A DNA stretch of 64,000 nt from Nocardia australiensis. GTDB lineage: Bacteria; Actinomycetota; Actinomycetes; Mycobacteriales; Mycobacteriaceae. Each line of letters starts with the position of its first letter. The first letter of the stretch is position 1. Where the stretch lies: contig NZ_JAJFZM010000002.1 of the NCBI RefSeq assembly GCF_020733705.1, positions 248,001-312,000 of the forward strand, read 5' to 3'. Made by a program: the position numbers and the translations under genes. This document shows positions 33,024 through 41,759 of this stretch, in pieces. The notes below the pieces were generated by a model. It worked only from the letters and a program-made list of their open reading frames with translations, was not told the origin of the DNA and searched no databases.

Positions 33024-33620
33024 ATGCTCGAAAACGAGAGCGCGGGGCGTAGCGGCGTGCCTACCCGAAGGGCCCGGCCTGCGGCGGTGATGGTCGGTGG
33101 CTGCACAGTGGTACTTGGTGCGATCATCGCGATGTGGCCACACAAATCGGTGGATATCGCTGGGTTGCTGTTCGGGCTGTATCTGGTGCTCAGTGGGGTG
33201 CTTCAGGTCATCGTCGCGGTCAGCGCGCGCTTCGCGATGGCGCTGCGCATCCTGGTGTTCGTCAGCGGGGTGCTCTCGTGGTTCTTGGCTCTGTTGTGTT
33301 TTACCAGCGGCGATTTGGTGCTGTTGCTCGGTATGTGGGTCGGACTCGGCTGGACGATTCGTGGGGTCGTGCAGGCGACCGTCGCGGTGTGGACCGACGA
33401 GCAGCTCGAAGCCGGCAAACAAGAACTCTTCGGCCTGTTCACTGTGGTGCTCGGAATCGCGCTGATCGTCGTTCCTTACGACTCGCTGGAGAACATGGCG
33501 AAAGTTGCCGGCGGGTGCCTGATCGTGATGGGCGCGCTCGAGATCCTGACCGTTACCCGCTGGCGTGGCACCGTGGTCGGCGTACCTGAGGCGGGCCGAG
33601 TTCCGGTGTCGCCCAACTGA
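33024..33620 (+). CDS. HdeD/DUF308-type membrane protein
   Basis: 198 residues with six hydrophobic segments arranged as pairs (AVMVGGCTVVLGAIIAMWP, LFGLYLVLSGVLQVIVAVSA, LVLLLGMWVGLGWTIRGVVQ and so on), the repeat pattern of HdeD-like inner-membrane proteins linked to acid stress in enterobacteria. The short polar N-terminus is cytoplasmic. Start at ATG 33024. Role in actinobacteria is not known. Confidence 0.78.
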   Translation: MLENESAGRSGVPTRRARPAAVMVGGCTVVLGAIIAMWPHKSVDIAGLLFGLYLVLSGVLQVIVAVSARFAMALRILVFVSGVLSWFLALLCFTSGDLVLLLGMWVGLGWTIRGVVQATVAVWTDEQLEAGKQELFGLFTVVLGIALIVVPYDSLENMAKVAGGCLIVMGALEILTVTRWRGTVVGVPEAGRVPVSPN

Positions 33621-33810
33621 GCTGGCGGCCGCGATCCGCACCGCCGCGGACGCATTGGGCGCGGGGACATCATTCTTCTCGAATTGCACCGTCCCGGAAC
33701 GCGATTCAACTTCGCCGGACGATCCGACCAGAGGGGTACATTGCGATCGAATAGTGGCCCGACGACTACTCAGCAATCCGATACGCCATCGACCGCGGAT
33801 TCGCGATGAC
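33617..33810 (+). pseudogene. Subtilase (S8 peptidase) fragment, 5' part
   Basis: Decayed coding sequence. In three shifting frames it gives LAAAIRTAADALGAG, then DIILLELHRPGTRFNFAGR, then GYIAIE-stop-WPDDYSAIRYAIDRG, a pattern of actinobacterial subtilisin-like proteins. At least two indels and one in-frame TAG (where Trp is expected) are present. The matching C-terminal part is 2.4 kb downstream (36288-36640), beyond the WYL/epoxide hydrolase pair. Confidence 0.6.
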
Positions 33811-33873
33811 GCCCAGAGTGGCTTGTGGTTGGGGCACAGATCGTTTTCGGCCCACGCTTCGTCGGGGTGCGGA

Positions 33874-34863
33874 TCATGATGGGCGGTCAGCCGAACCGGG
33901 TGCGTCGTCGCGGGGCGTGATGGCCGCGGTGACGCGGTGCGCCAGCGCGCGTAGGTGGTCGATGAGTTCGGGTGGTTCATGCACGTGGAATCCAAAGCCG
34001 AAAAGTCCGGTGTAGACGGCTATTTCGTCGAGTGAGTTCGAGCCGGTGTGCAGCAGACAGTGCCCATCGTCGATCGCCTCGATGACACCGACGGTTGGCG
34101 GGATGCGGTCCGCCGCGACGGCGGCCGATACCTCGAGGGTGATGCGCACCTGGTAGCGATAGGGGGCGGTGCTGACCCCGCGGGACACCCAGCCGCCCAG
34201 GTCGACCTCAGGCGCCTCGCGCGGGGTGAATCGTGGCCCGTTGGGGATGCGCGGGCGGAGGCGGTCGACACGGTAGGTGCGCCAATTCTTCTTCTCGACG
34301 TCCCAGCCGACCAGATACCAGTGCCGCCCGGTGTGCACGAGCCGATGCGGTTCGGCCGCCCGCTGGATCTCGGAACCGTCGTGGGTGCGGTAGTCGAAGC
34401 GGAGCTGTTCGTGGTCGCGGATCGCGGCGGCGATCGTGGTGAGGACGTCCGCGTCCACGGACGGCGTGCCTGCCGGCAAGCTGACGGTCGCCGCCTGGAG
34501 CGCCGAAACTCGGTGACGCAACCGGGCCGGGAGGATCTGCTCCAGCTTCGCGAGTGCCCGCAGCGAACTCTCCTCGATGCCGGTGATCGTTCCGCCCGCC
34601 GCGGTGCGCAACCCGACCACGACGGCGACCGCCTCATCGTCGTTCAAGAGCAGCGGGGGCAGCTTGGTTCCCGCGCCCAGGCGATAGCCGGCCGCTCCGG
34701 CGACCGCGTGCACGGGGTAGCCGAGATTCCGCAGCTTGTCGATGTCGCGGCGGATGGTTCGTGCATCGACCTCGAGGCGTTCGGCCAGGTCGGCGCCGGT
34801 CCATACACGGGGTGTCTGCAGGAGCGCCAGGAGTTCGAGGAGGCGAGCCGAAGTTTCGAACAT
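33874..34863 (-). CDS. WYL-domain transcriptional regulator (YafY type)
   Basis: 329 residues. N-terminal winged HTH (RLLELLALLQTPRVWTGADL, then LEVDARTIRRDIDKLRNLGY, residues 7-55), WYL domain about 140-215 (LRFDYRTHDGSEIQRAAEPH, then HWYLVGWDVEKKNWRTYRVD) and a C-terminal WCX-like extension. WYL proteins sense ligands or nucleic-acid pieces and often control the neighbouring operon. Its start is 63 bases from the divergent epoxide hydrolase gene, the obvious target. Confidence 0.9.
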   Translation of the reverse strand: MFETSARLLELLALLQTPRVWTGADLAERLEVDARTIRRDIDKLRNLGYPVHAVAGAAGYRLGAGTKLPPLLLNDDEAVAVVVGLRTAAGGTITGIEESSLRALAKLEQILPARLRHRVSALQAATVSLPAGTPSVDADVLTTIAAAIRDHEQLRFDYRTHDGSEIQRAAEPHRLVHTGRHWYLVGWDVEKKNWRTYRVDRLRPRIPNGPRFTPREAPEVDLGGWVSRGVSTAPYRYQVRITLEVSAAVAADRIPPTVGVIEAIDDGHCLLHTGSNSLDEIAVYTGLFGFGFHVHEPPELIDHLRALAHRVTAAITPRDDAPGSADRPS

Positions 34864-34926
34864 TCTGCGTATTCTTCCGCAGAGCTAGGGCGGTGGTTGT
34901 CCTAGCCACTCGATAATGTCGTTCTC

Positions 34927-36069
34927 ATGAGCGCAGAGATCACTCCCTTCCGTATCGACGTCCCCCAAGTCCAGCTCGACGATCTGCATCGGCGACTGGA
35001 GGAGACCCGCTGGCCGGACGGAGTCACCGGAGTCGGCTGGGCGCAGGGCATTCCGCTCGACTACACCCAGGAGCTGGCGCGGTACTGGCGGACCACCTAC
35101 GACTGGCGGGCGCAGGAGGCTCGACTCAACGCGTTCCCCCAGTTCCGCACCGAAATCGACGGTCACGATGTGCACTTCATCCATGTCCGGTCCGCGGTGC
35201 CCGGCGCCATGCCGTTGATCCTCACCCACGGGTGGCCGGGATCGATCGTGGAGTTCCTCGACGTGATCGGTCCGTTGACCGATCCGGTTGCGCACGGCGG
35301 CCGTGCCGAGGACGCGTTCGATGTTGTCGTGCCGACGATCCCCGGATTCGGATTGTCCGGGCCCGCGGTCGGCTGGTCGACGAGCCGGGCCGCGCGGGCC
35401 TGGGCCGAACTGATGCAGCGGCTCGGCTATGACCGCTACGCCGCACACGGGGAAGACACCGGCGCGGCCATCTCGCGTGAACTGGCGGTGATCGATCCCG
35501 AGCACGTCGTGGCGCTGCACGTGACGATGATCGCCTCGGCCACCGTCACTCCTGAGACGGCCGACTTCGACAATCCTGCCGAGAAGCGCGCACTGCAGCA
35601 GGCTCAGCGCGCACAGTACGAACTCGGCGCGTATGCGATGTTGCAGGCCACTCGCCCGCAGACGCTGTCCTACGCGCTAGCCGATTCCCCGGTAGGTCAG
35701 CTGGCGTGGATCGTCGAACGATTCAAGGACTGGACCGACTCGACCGACGTGCCCGAAGACGCCGTCGATCGTGACGCGATGCTGACCAACGTCATGATCT
35801 ATTGGCTCAACGGCACCGCGGGCTCGTCGGCGCGCTACTACTACGAGGGCGCCGCGACGTGGGGGAGGCCCGAGCCGGAGACCGATGTGCCGGTCGCTGT
35901 GGCGGTGTTGCCGCAGGACCTCGGCATCCCCGTCCGCCGCATCGCTGAGCGGAACCACAACATCGTGCGGTGGACGGAATTCGATCGAGGCGGTCACTTC
36001 GCGGCGATGGAGGAACCGGACCTCATCGTCGACGACCTGCGTGCCACATTCCGCGAATACCGAAAATAG
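34927..36069 (+). CDS. Epoxide hydrolase (EHN + alpha/beta hydrolase)
   Basis: 380 residues. The epoxide-hydrolase N-terminal domain (FRIDVPQVQLDDLHRRLEET) precedes an alpha/beta hydrolase fold with the oxyanion HGWPG motif (LILTHGWPGSIVEFLDV). The nucleophile is Asp in HGEDTGAAIS, and the catalytic His is in FDRGGHFAAMEEP. Hydrolyses an epoxide to a diol; substrate unknown. Under probable control of the divergent WYL regulator. A distant relative lies at 61132-62304. Confidence 0.88.
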   Translation: MSAEITPFRIDVPQVQLDDLHRRLEETRWPDGVTGVGWAQGIPLDYTQELARYWRTTYDWRAQEARLNAFPQFRTEIDGHDVHFIHVRSAVPGAMPLILTHGWPGSIVEFLDVIGPLTDPVAHGGRAEDAFDVVVPTIPGFGLSGPAVGWSTSRAARAWAELMQRLGYDRYAAHGEDTGAAISRELAVIDPEHVVALHVTMIASATVTPETADFDNPAEKRALQQAQRAQYELGAYAMLQATRPQTLSYALADSPVGQLAWIVERFKDWTDSTDVPEDAVDRDAMLTNVMIYWLNGTAGSSARYYYEGAATWGRPEPETDVPVAVAVLPQDLGIPVRRIAERNHNIVRWTEFDRGGHFAAMEEPDLIVDDLRATFREYRK

Positions 36070-36730
36070 ACACGGAAACTCGCGCTTGATCCCGTGGTAG
36101 CGGATCTAATCCCAGAAGCTTAGGACCTCGAGTAGCCGAGGGCTGACTGCCAGCAAGAACCCGCGGCGACCGATGCCGGCGCCTCGACCGGACCCACGAT
36201 CATTCCTGGTCTCCGGTCGAGGTGCGCACCGCGTCACTCGTCATCTCACTGGCTCAGCGTGACTTTTCCCGCCGTTGGACCCCACAGGCCGGTCCGGCGC
36301 GGTCGCGTCTCGCCTTCTTCAACTACGGTTCGCGCATCGACGTGCAGAGGGGGGCCGTGAGATGACCAGCACCGGTTACGGTGACCTGTAGGGTGGCGCC
36401 GCTGAAAACCTCTGGTACAGCGACTTCTTCAGCGGCACCTCCAGTGCGTCACCGATAGTCGTCGGTACCGTCGCGAGCTACCAGGGCATGCTTACCGCCG
36501 GTGCCGGGTGTAAGACACCCGATCAGATGCGGGCGCGGCTGCGCGAAACCGGCGACGCCGCAGACCGACGCACCGCAGCGTCCGGCGACGCGGCGGATCG
36601 GCAACCTGCCCGATCTTCGCGGTCTGATCGGGTCTAGTGGCAGCTCGAAGCCGCCTGTAAGCCGACTTCGGTTGCCCGACGCGTAGTTCCACTCATGTCG
36701 TGTGCGTCCCGCGCCGATTAGTCTCACCAC
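36070..36730 (+). pseudogene. Subtilase (S8 peptidase) fragment, 3' part, in otherwise empty region
   Basis: From about 36288 to 36640 broken frames spell the end of a subtilisin-like protein: RLAFFNYGSRIDVQ, MTSTGYGDL-stop, then WYSDFFSGTSSASPIVVGTV, which holds the catalytic-serine motif GTSxASP, and finally DAPQRPATRRIGNLPDLRGL in a third frame. Together with 33617-33810 it is one dead gene split by the WYL/epoxide hydrolase module. 36070-36287 shows nothing else I can support. Confidence 0.65.
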
Positions 36731-37486
36731 ATGGTGCCCAACCTGGTCTTCGGGATTCCGACGCACGGGTTCTTCGTGGCGGTGGGTGTCGCCGTCGCGG
36801 CGATCGTGTTCGTCCTGGAATGTAGGCGCCGCGGCGCATTAGGCGAGGAATCGCTCGTCGCGGTCACCGGGGCGCTGGTCGGCGGTGCGATCGGGATGCG
36901 GCTGTCGGGCATCGCGGAAACACTCGACCCGCTCGAGAGCTGGATGTTCGGGGCGCGCAGCGTGCTCGGCGGGCTGTTCGGCGCGTACGCCGGTGTGTTG
37001 ATCGCCAAGCGGATCATCGGGTACACCCAACGCACCGGCGACCTGTTCGCCCCCGCGGTGGCGCTGGGGATGGCGGTCGGGCGCATCGGCTGCCATCTCA
37101 CCGAGGCGCCAGGTCGACCGACGGAGCTGCCGTGGGGTGTGCACGCACCCGCCACGGTGCCCTCGTGCCCGGGGTGTGTGAGTGGCGTGGCGATGCATCC
37201 GAGTTTCCTCTACGAGATCGCTTTTCAACTCGCGGCGTTCGCGGCGCTGGTGTGGGCGCGTGGGCGCGTCAGCGCGCCCGGTGAATTGTTCACCCTCTAT
37301 GTCAGCGCCTATGCGGTGTTCCGATTTCTGGTCGAGTTCACCCGCGCGAACGACACCGTGTGGCTGAATCTCACACGCCCGCAATGGTTTCTGCTGCCCG
37401 GTCTGGTGCTGGTCGTGATCCGGTTGACAGCGGGCTATCGGCGCGGGCACTACGACGTTGTCCTACGACGAAAGGTTGCGGCATGA
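36731..37486 (+). CDS. Lgt-like (prolipoprotein diacylglyceryl transferase family) membrane protein
   Basis: 251 residues, seven or so membrane segments. Lgt landmarks are visible: GGLFGAYAGVLIAKR, the arginine region GMAVGRIGCHLTE, LPWGVHAP, and HPSFLYEIAF followed by FLVEFTRAND. True Lgt moves diacylglyceryl from phosphatidylglycerol to prolipoprotein cysteines. This one is shorter and heads an operon with a radical SAM protein, so it may be a paralog acting on another acceptor. First gene of a four-gene block with ATGA/GTGA overlaps. Confidence 0.82.
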   Translation: MVPNLVFGIPTHGFFVAVGVAVAAIVFVLECRRRGALGEESLVAVTGALVGGAIGMRLSGIAETLDPLESWMFGARSVLGGLFGAYAGVLIAKRIIGYTQRTGDLFAPAVALGMAVGRIGCHLTEAPGRPTELPWGVHAPATVPSCPGCVSGVAMHPSFLYEIAFQLAAFAALVWARGRVSAPGELFTLYVSAYAVFRFLVEFTRANDTVWLNLTRPQWFLLPGLVLVVIRLTAGYRRGHYDVVLRRKVAA

Positions 37487-37848
37487 ACATGCCCCCACCG
37501 CCGCCTGGTTGGCAGCCCGAGCCGCCGGCGCGGCGCAACGACACCGCGTTGATCGCCGGGATGGCGGTGACCGGAGCGGCGCTGTTCATCGTGGTGAATG
37601 CCGTCGCCGGCTTCTTCGTGCTGCTGAATGCGGTGGACACCACTACCGATAACGCTGTCCTCGCGACGGCCGCGGTGGCTAGTGCGCTGGTGGCCTTCGG
37701 CGGCGGCGCCGCGCTGATCCTGACCAAGAAGGCGGTGGCCAAGGGCATCGGCATGGGGCTGATGATCGGGTGGGCGTTGGTCACCGTGTGCACCGCGGGA
37801 TTCTGCACCGGCGTCAACCCGATGATCTACGGGCTGGGGGCACTGTGA
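37483..37848 (+). CDS. Small proline-headed membrane protein
   Basis: 121 residues. The cytoplasmic head MNMPPPPPGWQPEPPARRND is followed by three hydrophobic segments (ALIAGMAVTGAALFIVVNAV, VLATAAVASALVAFGG, GIGMGLMIGWALVTVCTAG). Proline-rich heads like this are common on actinobacterial membrane proteins. Start overlaps the Lgt-like stop (ATGA) and its stop overlaps the radical SAM start. No function known; the coupling implies it works with both neighbours. Confidence 0.72.
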   Translation: MNMPPPPPGWQPEPPARRNDTALIAGMAVTGAALFIVVNAVAGFFVLLNAVDTTTDNAVLATAAVASALVAFGGGAALILTKKAVAKGIGMGLMIGWALVTVCTAGFCTGVNPMIYGLGAL

Positions 37849-39404
37849 CCGGCATGCCGCTGCGTGGAGATCGAATCCTGCGCTACGTCAACGCGTTCTG
37901 TCCACGCTGCCACGAAGAATCGCCCGACGCGCCGTTGACCGAGGTACCGCGATTGTCGGGCTGGCTGGCCGATCGCGGCGGACGGGTCTATCTGGAGCGC
38001 GGCTGCGCCGAGCACGGGATGGTGCGGACCCTCTATGACGAGGACCCGGAAATCCTGGAATACCTCGAACAGTGGACCGCGCCGACCAAGGCGCACCTGC
38101 CCGACACGGTGGGTAACTTCGATCCGGTGCCCGCGGCCTACCTGCGCGGGCTGCCCGAGATGCAGACCCAGCACACCTGCATTCTGCTCGAAGACATCAC
38201 CGATAGCTGCAATCTGCGCTGCCCCACCTGTTTTGCGGACTCGTCACCGGATCTGCGGGGCGTGGTCGCGGTCGCCGATGTGCTCGCCAATGTGGATCAG
38301 CGACTGGCGCGGGAGAACGGCAAGCTCGATGTGCTGATGCTCAGCGGTGGCGAACCGACGCTGCATCCCGCGCTCGCACAGTTACTCGCCGAGCTCACCG
38401 CCCGGCCGATCACCCGTATTCTGATCAACACCAATGGGATTCGGATCGCTCGCGATGATGAGCTGCTGCGATTGCTGGCTCACCATCGGGAGCGGGTGGA
38501 GGTCTATCTGCAATTCGATGGGGTGTCGGCGGCGGCCTCGCAGCATCACCGGGGTGGTGATCTGCGGCGACGTAAATCCGAAGCGCTGGAACGACTCTCG
38601 GCGAGTGAGATCTTCACGACACTGGTGATGACCGCCGCGCTCGATGTCAATGACGGCGAGATCGGTGACGTCGTGCGTATCGCCCTGGACACACCATTCG
38701 TGGGTGGTGTCTCGATCCAACCCCAATTCGGGTCGGGTCGTTCGAATGCCATCGATCCCATGAACCGGCTCACCCACACCGGTGTGCTGCGCAGGCTCGG
38801 GCCGCAGACCGGTGACCTGGTCACCTGGCGGGATCTGACGGCGCTGCCCTGCTCGCATCCGCATTGCTGCTCGGTGGGTTATCTGCTGCGCGACGACGCC
38901 GGGCAGTGGCGGTCGCTGGTCTCGCTGATCGGGCACGACCGGCTCAAACAGCAGTTGGGGCTCGTGTCGAACCGGATCGCCGATTCCGCGTTGCCGGCGG
39001 AACTGCGCGTGGCCGTGCGGGAATCGCTGCTCGGATTGCTGTCGGAGCAGTCCTCGCTCTCGCATCCGGAGATCGGGCGGGTGTGGCAGAACATTTGCGA
39101 GAACTGCGATCTCGGCATGTCGACGCTGCTGACGTTGGCGTCCTCGGCGCTGCCGGGACGGCGCAAGCGATTGCGCACGCTGCTGGGGGAGCGGGTTGTG
39201 CGGATCACCGTCAAACCGTTCATGGATTCCTCGACGATGATCGAGGAACGCCTCACCCAATGCTGTGTGCATGTCGGCACCCGCGCCGACACCGACCAGT
39301 GCGCGCCGTTCTGCGCCGTGCAGGCGTGGCCGGCGTTGTCGCGGCAGCGGCTGTCGGTCGCGGCACCGGCCGATCGAGCGCTGCTGCCGGTGACGGTGCG
39401 ATGA
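37845..39404 (+). CDS. Radical SAM protein of the MJ0619/Tes (tetraether synthase) type
   Basis: 519 residues from GTG 37845 (ATG 37854 possible). The N-terminal rubredoxin-like zinc site is CPRC (C19, C22) with C54 and H57 (RGCAEHG); the radical SAM cluster motif is CNLRCPTCF (C122, C126, C129), followed by the SAM-binding LSGGEPTLHP. Several C-terminal cysteine groups (CSHPHCC, CENCDLG, QCCVHVG, QCAPFC) could hold auxiliary clusters. This layout matches the family of archaeal Tes, which joins lipid tails by C-C bonds. With an Lgt-like partner, a lipid or lipoprotein substrate is plausible but unproven. Confidence 0.82.
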   Translation: MTGMPLRGDRILRYVNAFCPRCHEESPDAPLTEVPRLSGWLADRGGRVYLERGCAEHGMVRTLYDEDPEILEYLEQWTAPTKAHLPDTVGNFDPVPAAYLRGLPEMQTQHTCILLEDITDSCNLRCPTCFADSSPDLRGVVAVADVLANVDQRLARENGKLDVLMLSGGEPTLHPALAQLLAELTARPITRILINTNGIRIARDDELLRLLAHHRERVEVYLQFDGVSAAASQHHRGGDLRRRKSEALERLSASEIFTTLVMTAALDVNDGEIGDVVRIALDTPFVGGVSIQPQFGSGRSNAIDPMNRLTHTGVLRRLGPQTGDLVTWRDLTALPCSHPHCCSVGYLLRDDAGQWRSLVSLIGHDRLKQQLGLVSNRIADSALPAELRVAVRESLLGLLSEQSSLSHPEIGRVWQNICENCDLGMSTLLTLASSALPGRRKRLRTLLGERVVRITVKPFMDSSTMIEERLTQCCVHVGTRADTDQCAPFCAVQAWPALSRQRLSVAAPADRALLPVTVR

Positions 39405-39673
39405 CCGAACGTCGTGGCGTGTACTACGACGAGGCGACTGCGCAACCGCCGCACGACCCGCTGAACCTGTGCGTCTTCGCGACCGTCGCCCTACTGACCT
39501 GGCTGATCGGACCATGGGCAGTGGTGGGTTTCGCGGTCATCGGGTTCGCCGGTTACTGGCGTGCATGGCGAAAGGGGTTGCGGTGCAGCAAATGCTGGCT
39601 GCGTGATACTCGGCTGGTGCTGGCGTACCTGATGATGCTCGCGGCGGTAGGAGTGGTCGCGGCCCTGCGCTGA
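39401..39673 (+). CDS. Small two-to-three-helix membrane protein
   Basis: 90 residues. Segments LCVFATVALLTWLIGPWAVV, FAVIGFAGYWRAW and LVLAYLMMLAAVGVVAALR are hydrophobic, with a CSKCW pair between the last two that could bind metal or form a disulfide. It overlaps the radical SAM stop by four bases (ATGA), so it belongs to that operon. No family recognised. Confidence 0.7.
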   Translation: MTERRGVYYDEATAQPPHDPLNLCVFATVALLTWLIGPWAVVGFAVIGFAGYWRAWRKGLRCSKCWLRDTRLVLAYLMMLAAVGVVAALR

Positions 39674-39840
39674 CAGTTCCCGGACAATTCGCTCCCTCGG
39701 TGGCTCCTCCATATCGGCGGTCCGGCAAACACCCGGGCAACGGTGGGTGTCGGAATGCTATGGGGCTATTGAATTTTGCGTTCACACCCCGTCCAATCGT
39801 CGGCGCTGCCCGTAGGGTTTGCTGCGGCGCGGGCAGGGCG

Positions 39841-41304
39841 ATGTTCTCCTCGCGACTCCAGACCGTGTGTGAGGCCGAGGAGATTGTGGTGGGTGGCGTT
39901 ACTGTCCGCGAAGAGCAAGCGATCCGCCGATTAACTGATCGGTTGGTCGACAACTACACCGATACCTATCCGGTCGAAACTGTCCAGACCGCGGTGGGAA
40001 CCGCGCGCCGGCAGTTCGAGGGACATCCGGTGCGGGAGTTCGTGCCCATCCTCGTCGAACGCCTGGCGCGGCGCGAACTGGAGACGCGGACAACGGAATC
40101 CGACGGTTCGACCGCCGCTGGCACCGACGCAATGCCGACCGAATCGGTTGCCGCCCAGGGAAGTTCGAGAGGCGGGGCACGTGTGAGTGGTCTGCCCGGT
40201 TCGGTGCTGACGAAGAAGCGTGTTGTTCCGCTGACGATCGGCGCCGCCGTACTGGTCGCCGCGATCGTGGTCACTGTTGTTGTGCGGCAACCGGATTCTC
40301 CCTCCGCAGCAGTGCCCGTCGCACAATCATTGACCACCCTGCACGGTGTCGTGGGATCAGAGAAAATGGCGTTCTTCAACGACCCCGAGGTCATCGATAC
40401 GCTGGCTCACAATGGTGTGAAGGTCGAGGTCGATCCGGCCGGTTCGCGCCAAATCGCGACATCGATCGATCTCGGCACATACGATTTCGCCTTCCCGTCG
40501 AGTGGCCCTGCGGCCGAACGGATCCAGCGGGCCCGCAATATCAGCGCGAAATACACGCCGTTCTCCTCACCGATGGCGATCGCCACGTTCCAGCCGATCG
40601 CGGATCTGCTGACCACCGCGGGGATCATCCATCCCGGCCCGGTCGCGACCTTCGATATGGCCCGCTACCTCGAGCTTGTGCGCACCGACACCCAGTGGGA
40701 CTTCCTGCCCGGCAACACCAGCTATCCGGTGCGCAAGAACATCGTGGTCTCCACCACCGACCCGCGCAGCTCGAACTCCGCCGCCATGTACCTCGCCATC
40801 GCCAGCTACGTCGCCAACGACAACACGGTTGTGCAGGGCCCGGCCGCCGAACAGTCGGTGCTTTCCACCGTGTCGAAGCTGTTCGTCCGTCAGGGATACA
40901 CCGAGAACTCGAGCGAAGGCCCGTTCCAGGAATACCTCACGGCGGGCATGGGGCCGACCCCGCTCGTGCTTATCTACGAGGCCCAGTACATCGAGGCCGC
41001 CGCGCACGGGCAGATCAAACCCGGCATGGTGTTGACATATCCATCGCCGACAGTGCTGTCCAAGCACACCCTGGTGCCGCTCAACAGCGAGGGCGACCGG
41101 ATCGGCCAACTTCTGTCCACCGACCCGCAACTGCAGCGGCTCGCCGCCGAACACGGATTCCGCACCGGCGCCAGCGCTCCCTTCGCCAAGGTCACCACCG
41201 ATAACCACGTCCCGGTCCCCGCCGAGGTCATCGACGTGATCGACACCCCCACCTACGACACACTCGAACACCTCCTGGACGCTGTCACCGCGTCCTACAA
41301 CTGA
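39841..41304 (+). CDS. Membrane-anchored substrate-binding-like protein with three-helix-bundle N-domain
   Basis: 487 residues. Residues 15-75 (REEQAIRRLTDRLVDNYTDT ... FVPILVERLARREL) match the three-helix-bundle dimerisation domain found in actinobacterial proteins. One membrane segment follows (VVPLTIGAAVLVAAIVVTVV, about 130-150), then an external region of about 320 residues with periplasmic-binding-protein features (YDFAFPSSGPAAERIQ, MGPTPLVLIYEAQYIEAA). This resembles the solute-binding half of vWA/TerD-associated proteins. ATG 39841 is used; upstream reading is less plausible. Confidence 0.7.
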   Translation: MFSSRLQTVCEAEEIVVGGVTVREEQAIRRLTDRLVDNYTDTYPVETVQTAVGTARRQFEGHPVREFVPILVERLARRELETRTTESDGSTAAGTDAMPTESVAAQGSSRGGARVSGLPGSVLTKKRVVPLTIGAAVLVAAIVVTVVVRQPDSPSAAVPVAQSLTTLHGVVGSEKMAFFNDPEVIDTLAHNGVKVEVDPAGSRQIATSIDLGTYDFAFPSSGPAAERIQRARNISAKYTPFSSPMAIATFQPIADLLTTAGIIHPGPVATFDMARYLELVRTDTQWDFLPGNTSYPVRKNIVVSTTDPRSSNSAAMYLAIASYVANDNTVVQGPAAEQSVLSTVSKLFVRQGYTENSSEGPFQEYLTAGMGPTPLVLIYEAQYIEAAAHGQIKPGMVLTYPSPTVLSKHTLVPLNSEGDRIGQLLSTDPQLQRLAAEHGFRTGASAPFAKVTTDNHVPVPAEVIDVIDTPTYDTLEHLLDAVTASYN

Positions 41305-41759
41305 TTCACATTCACACGGGTGCGGATGTTTCGCGACGCCACGCAAGAACCGGGCACGAGCAAGGGGTGAGCGGCGCGGATTCTGGGCGGCGAGTAGTCC
41401 GGCCCGGGCGAATCGAGTGGCACGACACTTTGTGGCGGGGGCCGTGATGGGCGGCATCCTCGATTTGGAGGGTAGGAGGGAGAGGAGCCTCCCCATGAAC
41501 GGGATCTATGCCGCACTCGGGTTCGAGACCAGGCGCGAGACAGCGGCGGCCACGGCCGGCCGCAATGGCATGGTGGTGTTCGGGACCGGGCGGCTGTACA
41601 TCGCGCGACGGCCGAGCTTCGACCAGATCGTGGTGGCGTGCCCGTTCCCCGGCAGCGGCAGATCTACCTCGAAGTGGCCGACCTTGCCTGATTTCGCTTG
41701 CGGTGCAACCGAATACCGTTGTCGCTGAGAATGGTGTTACGAACGGTGTGTCGGTGCAA
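41305..41759. other. Intergenic spacer, no supported gene
   Basis: An open frame at 41417-41728 (plus) translates to a short protein without recognisable features or ribosome site, so I do not call it. No repeats of note. Confidence 0.4.

Noticed and set aside
41417..41728. Possible small gene in the spacer before the alpha/beta hydrolase
   Set aside because: No ribosome site, no recognisable domain, and the composition is like the flanking non-coding DNA.
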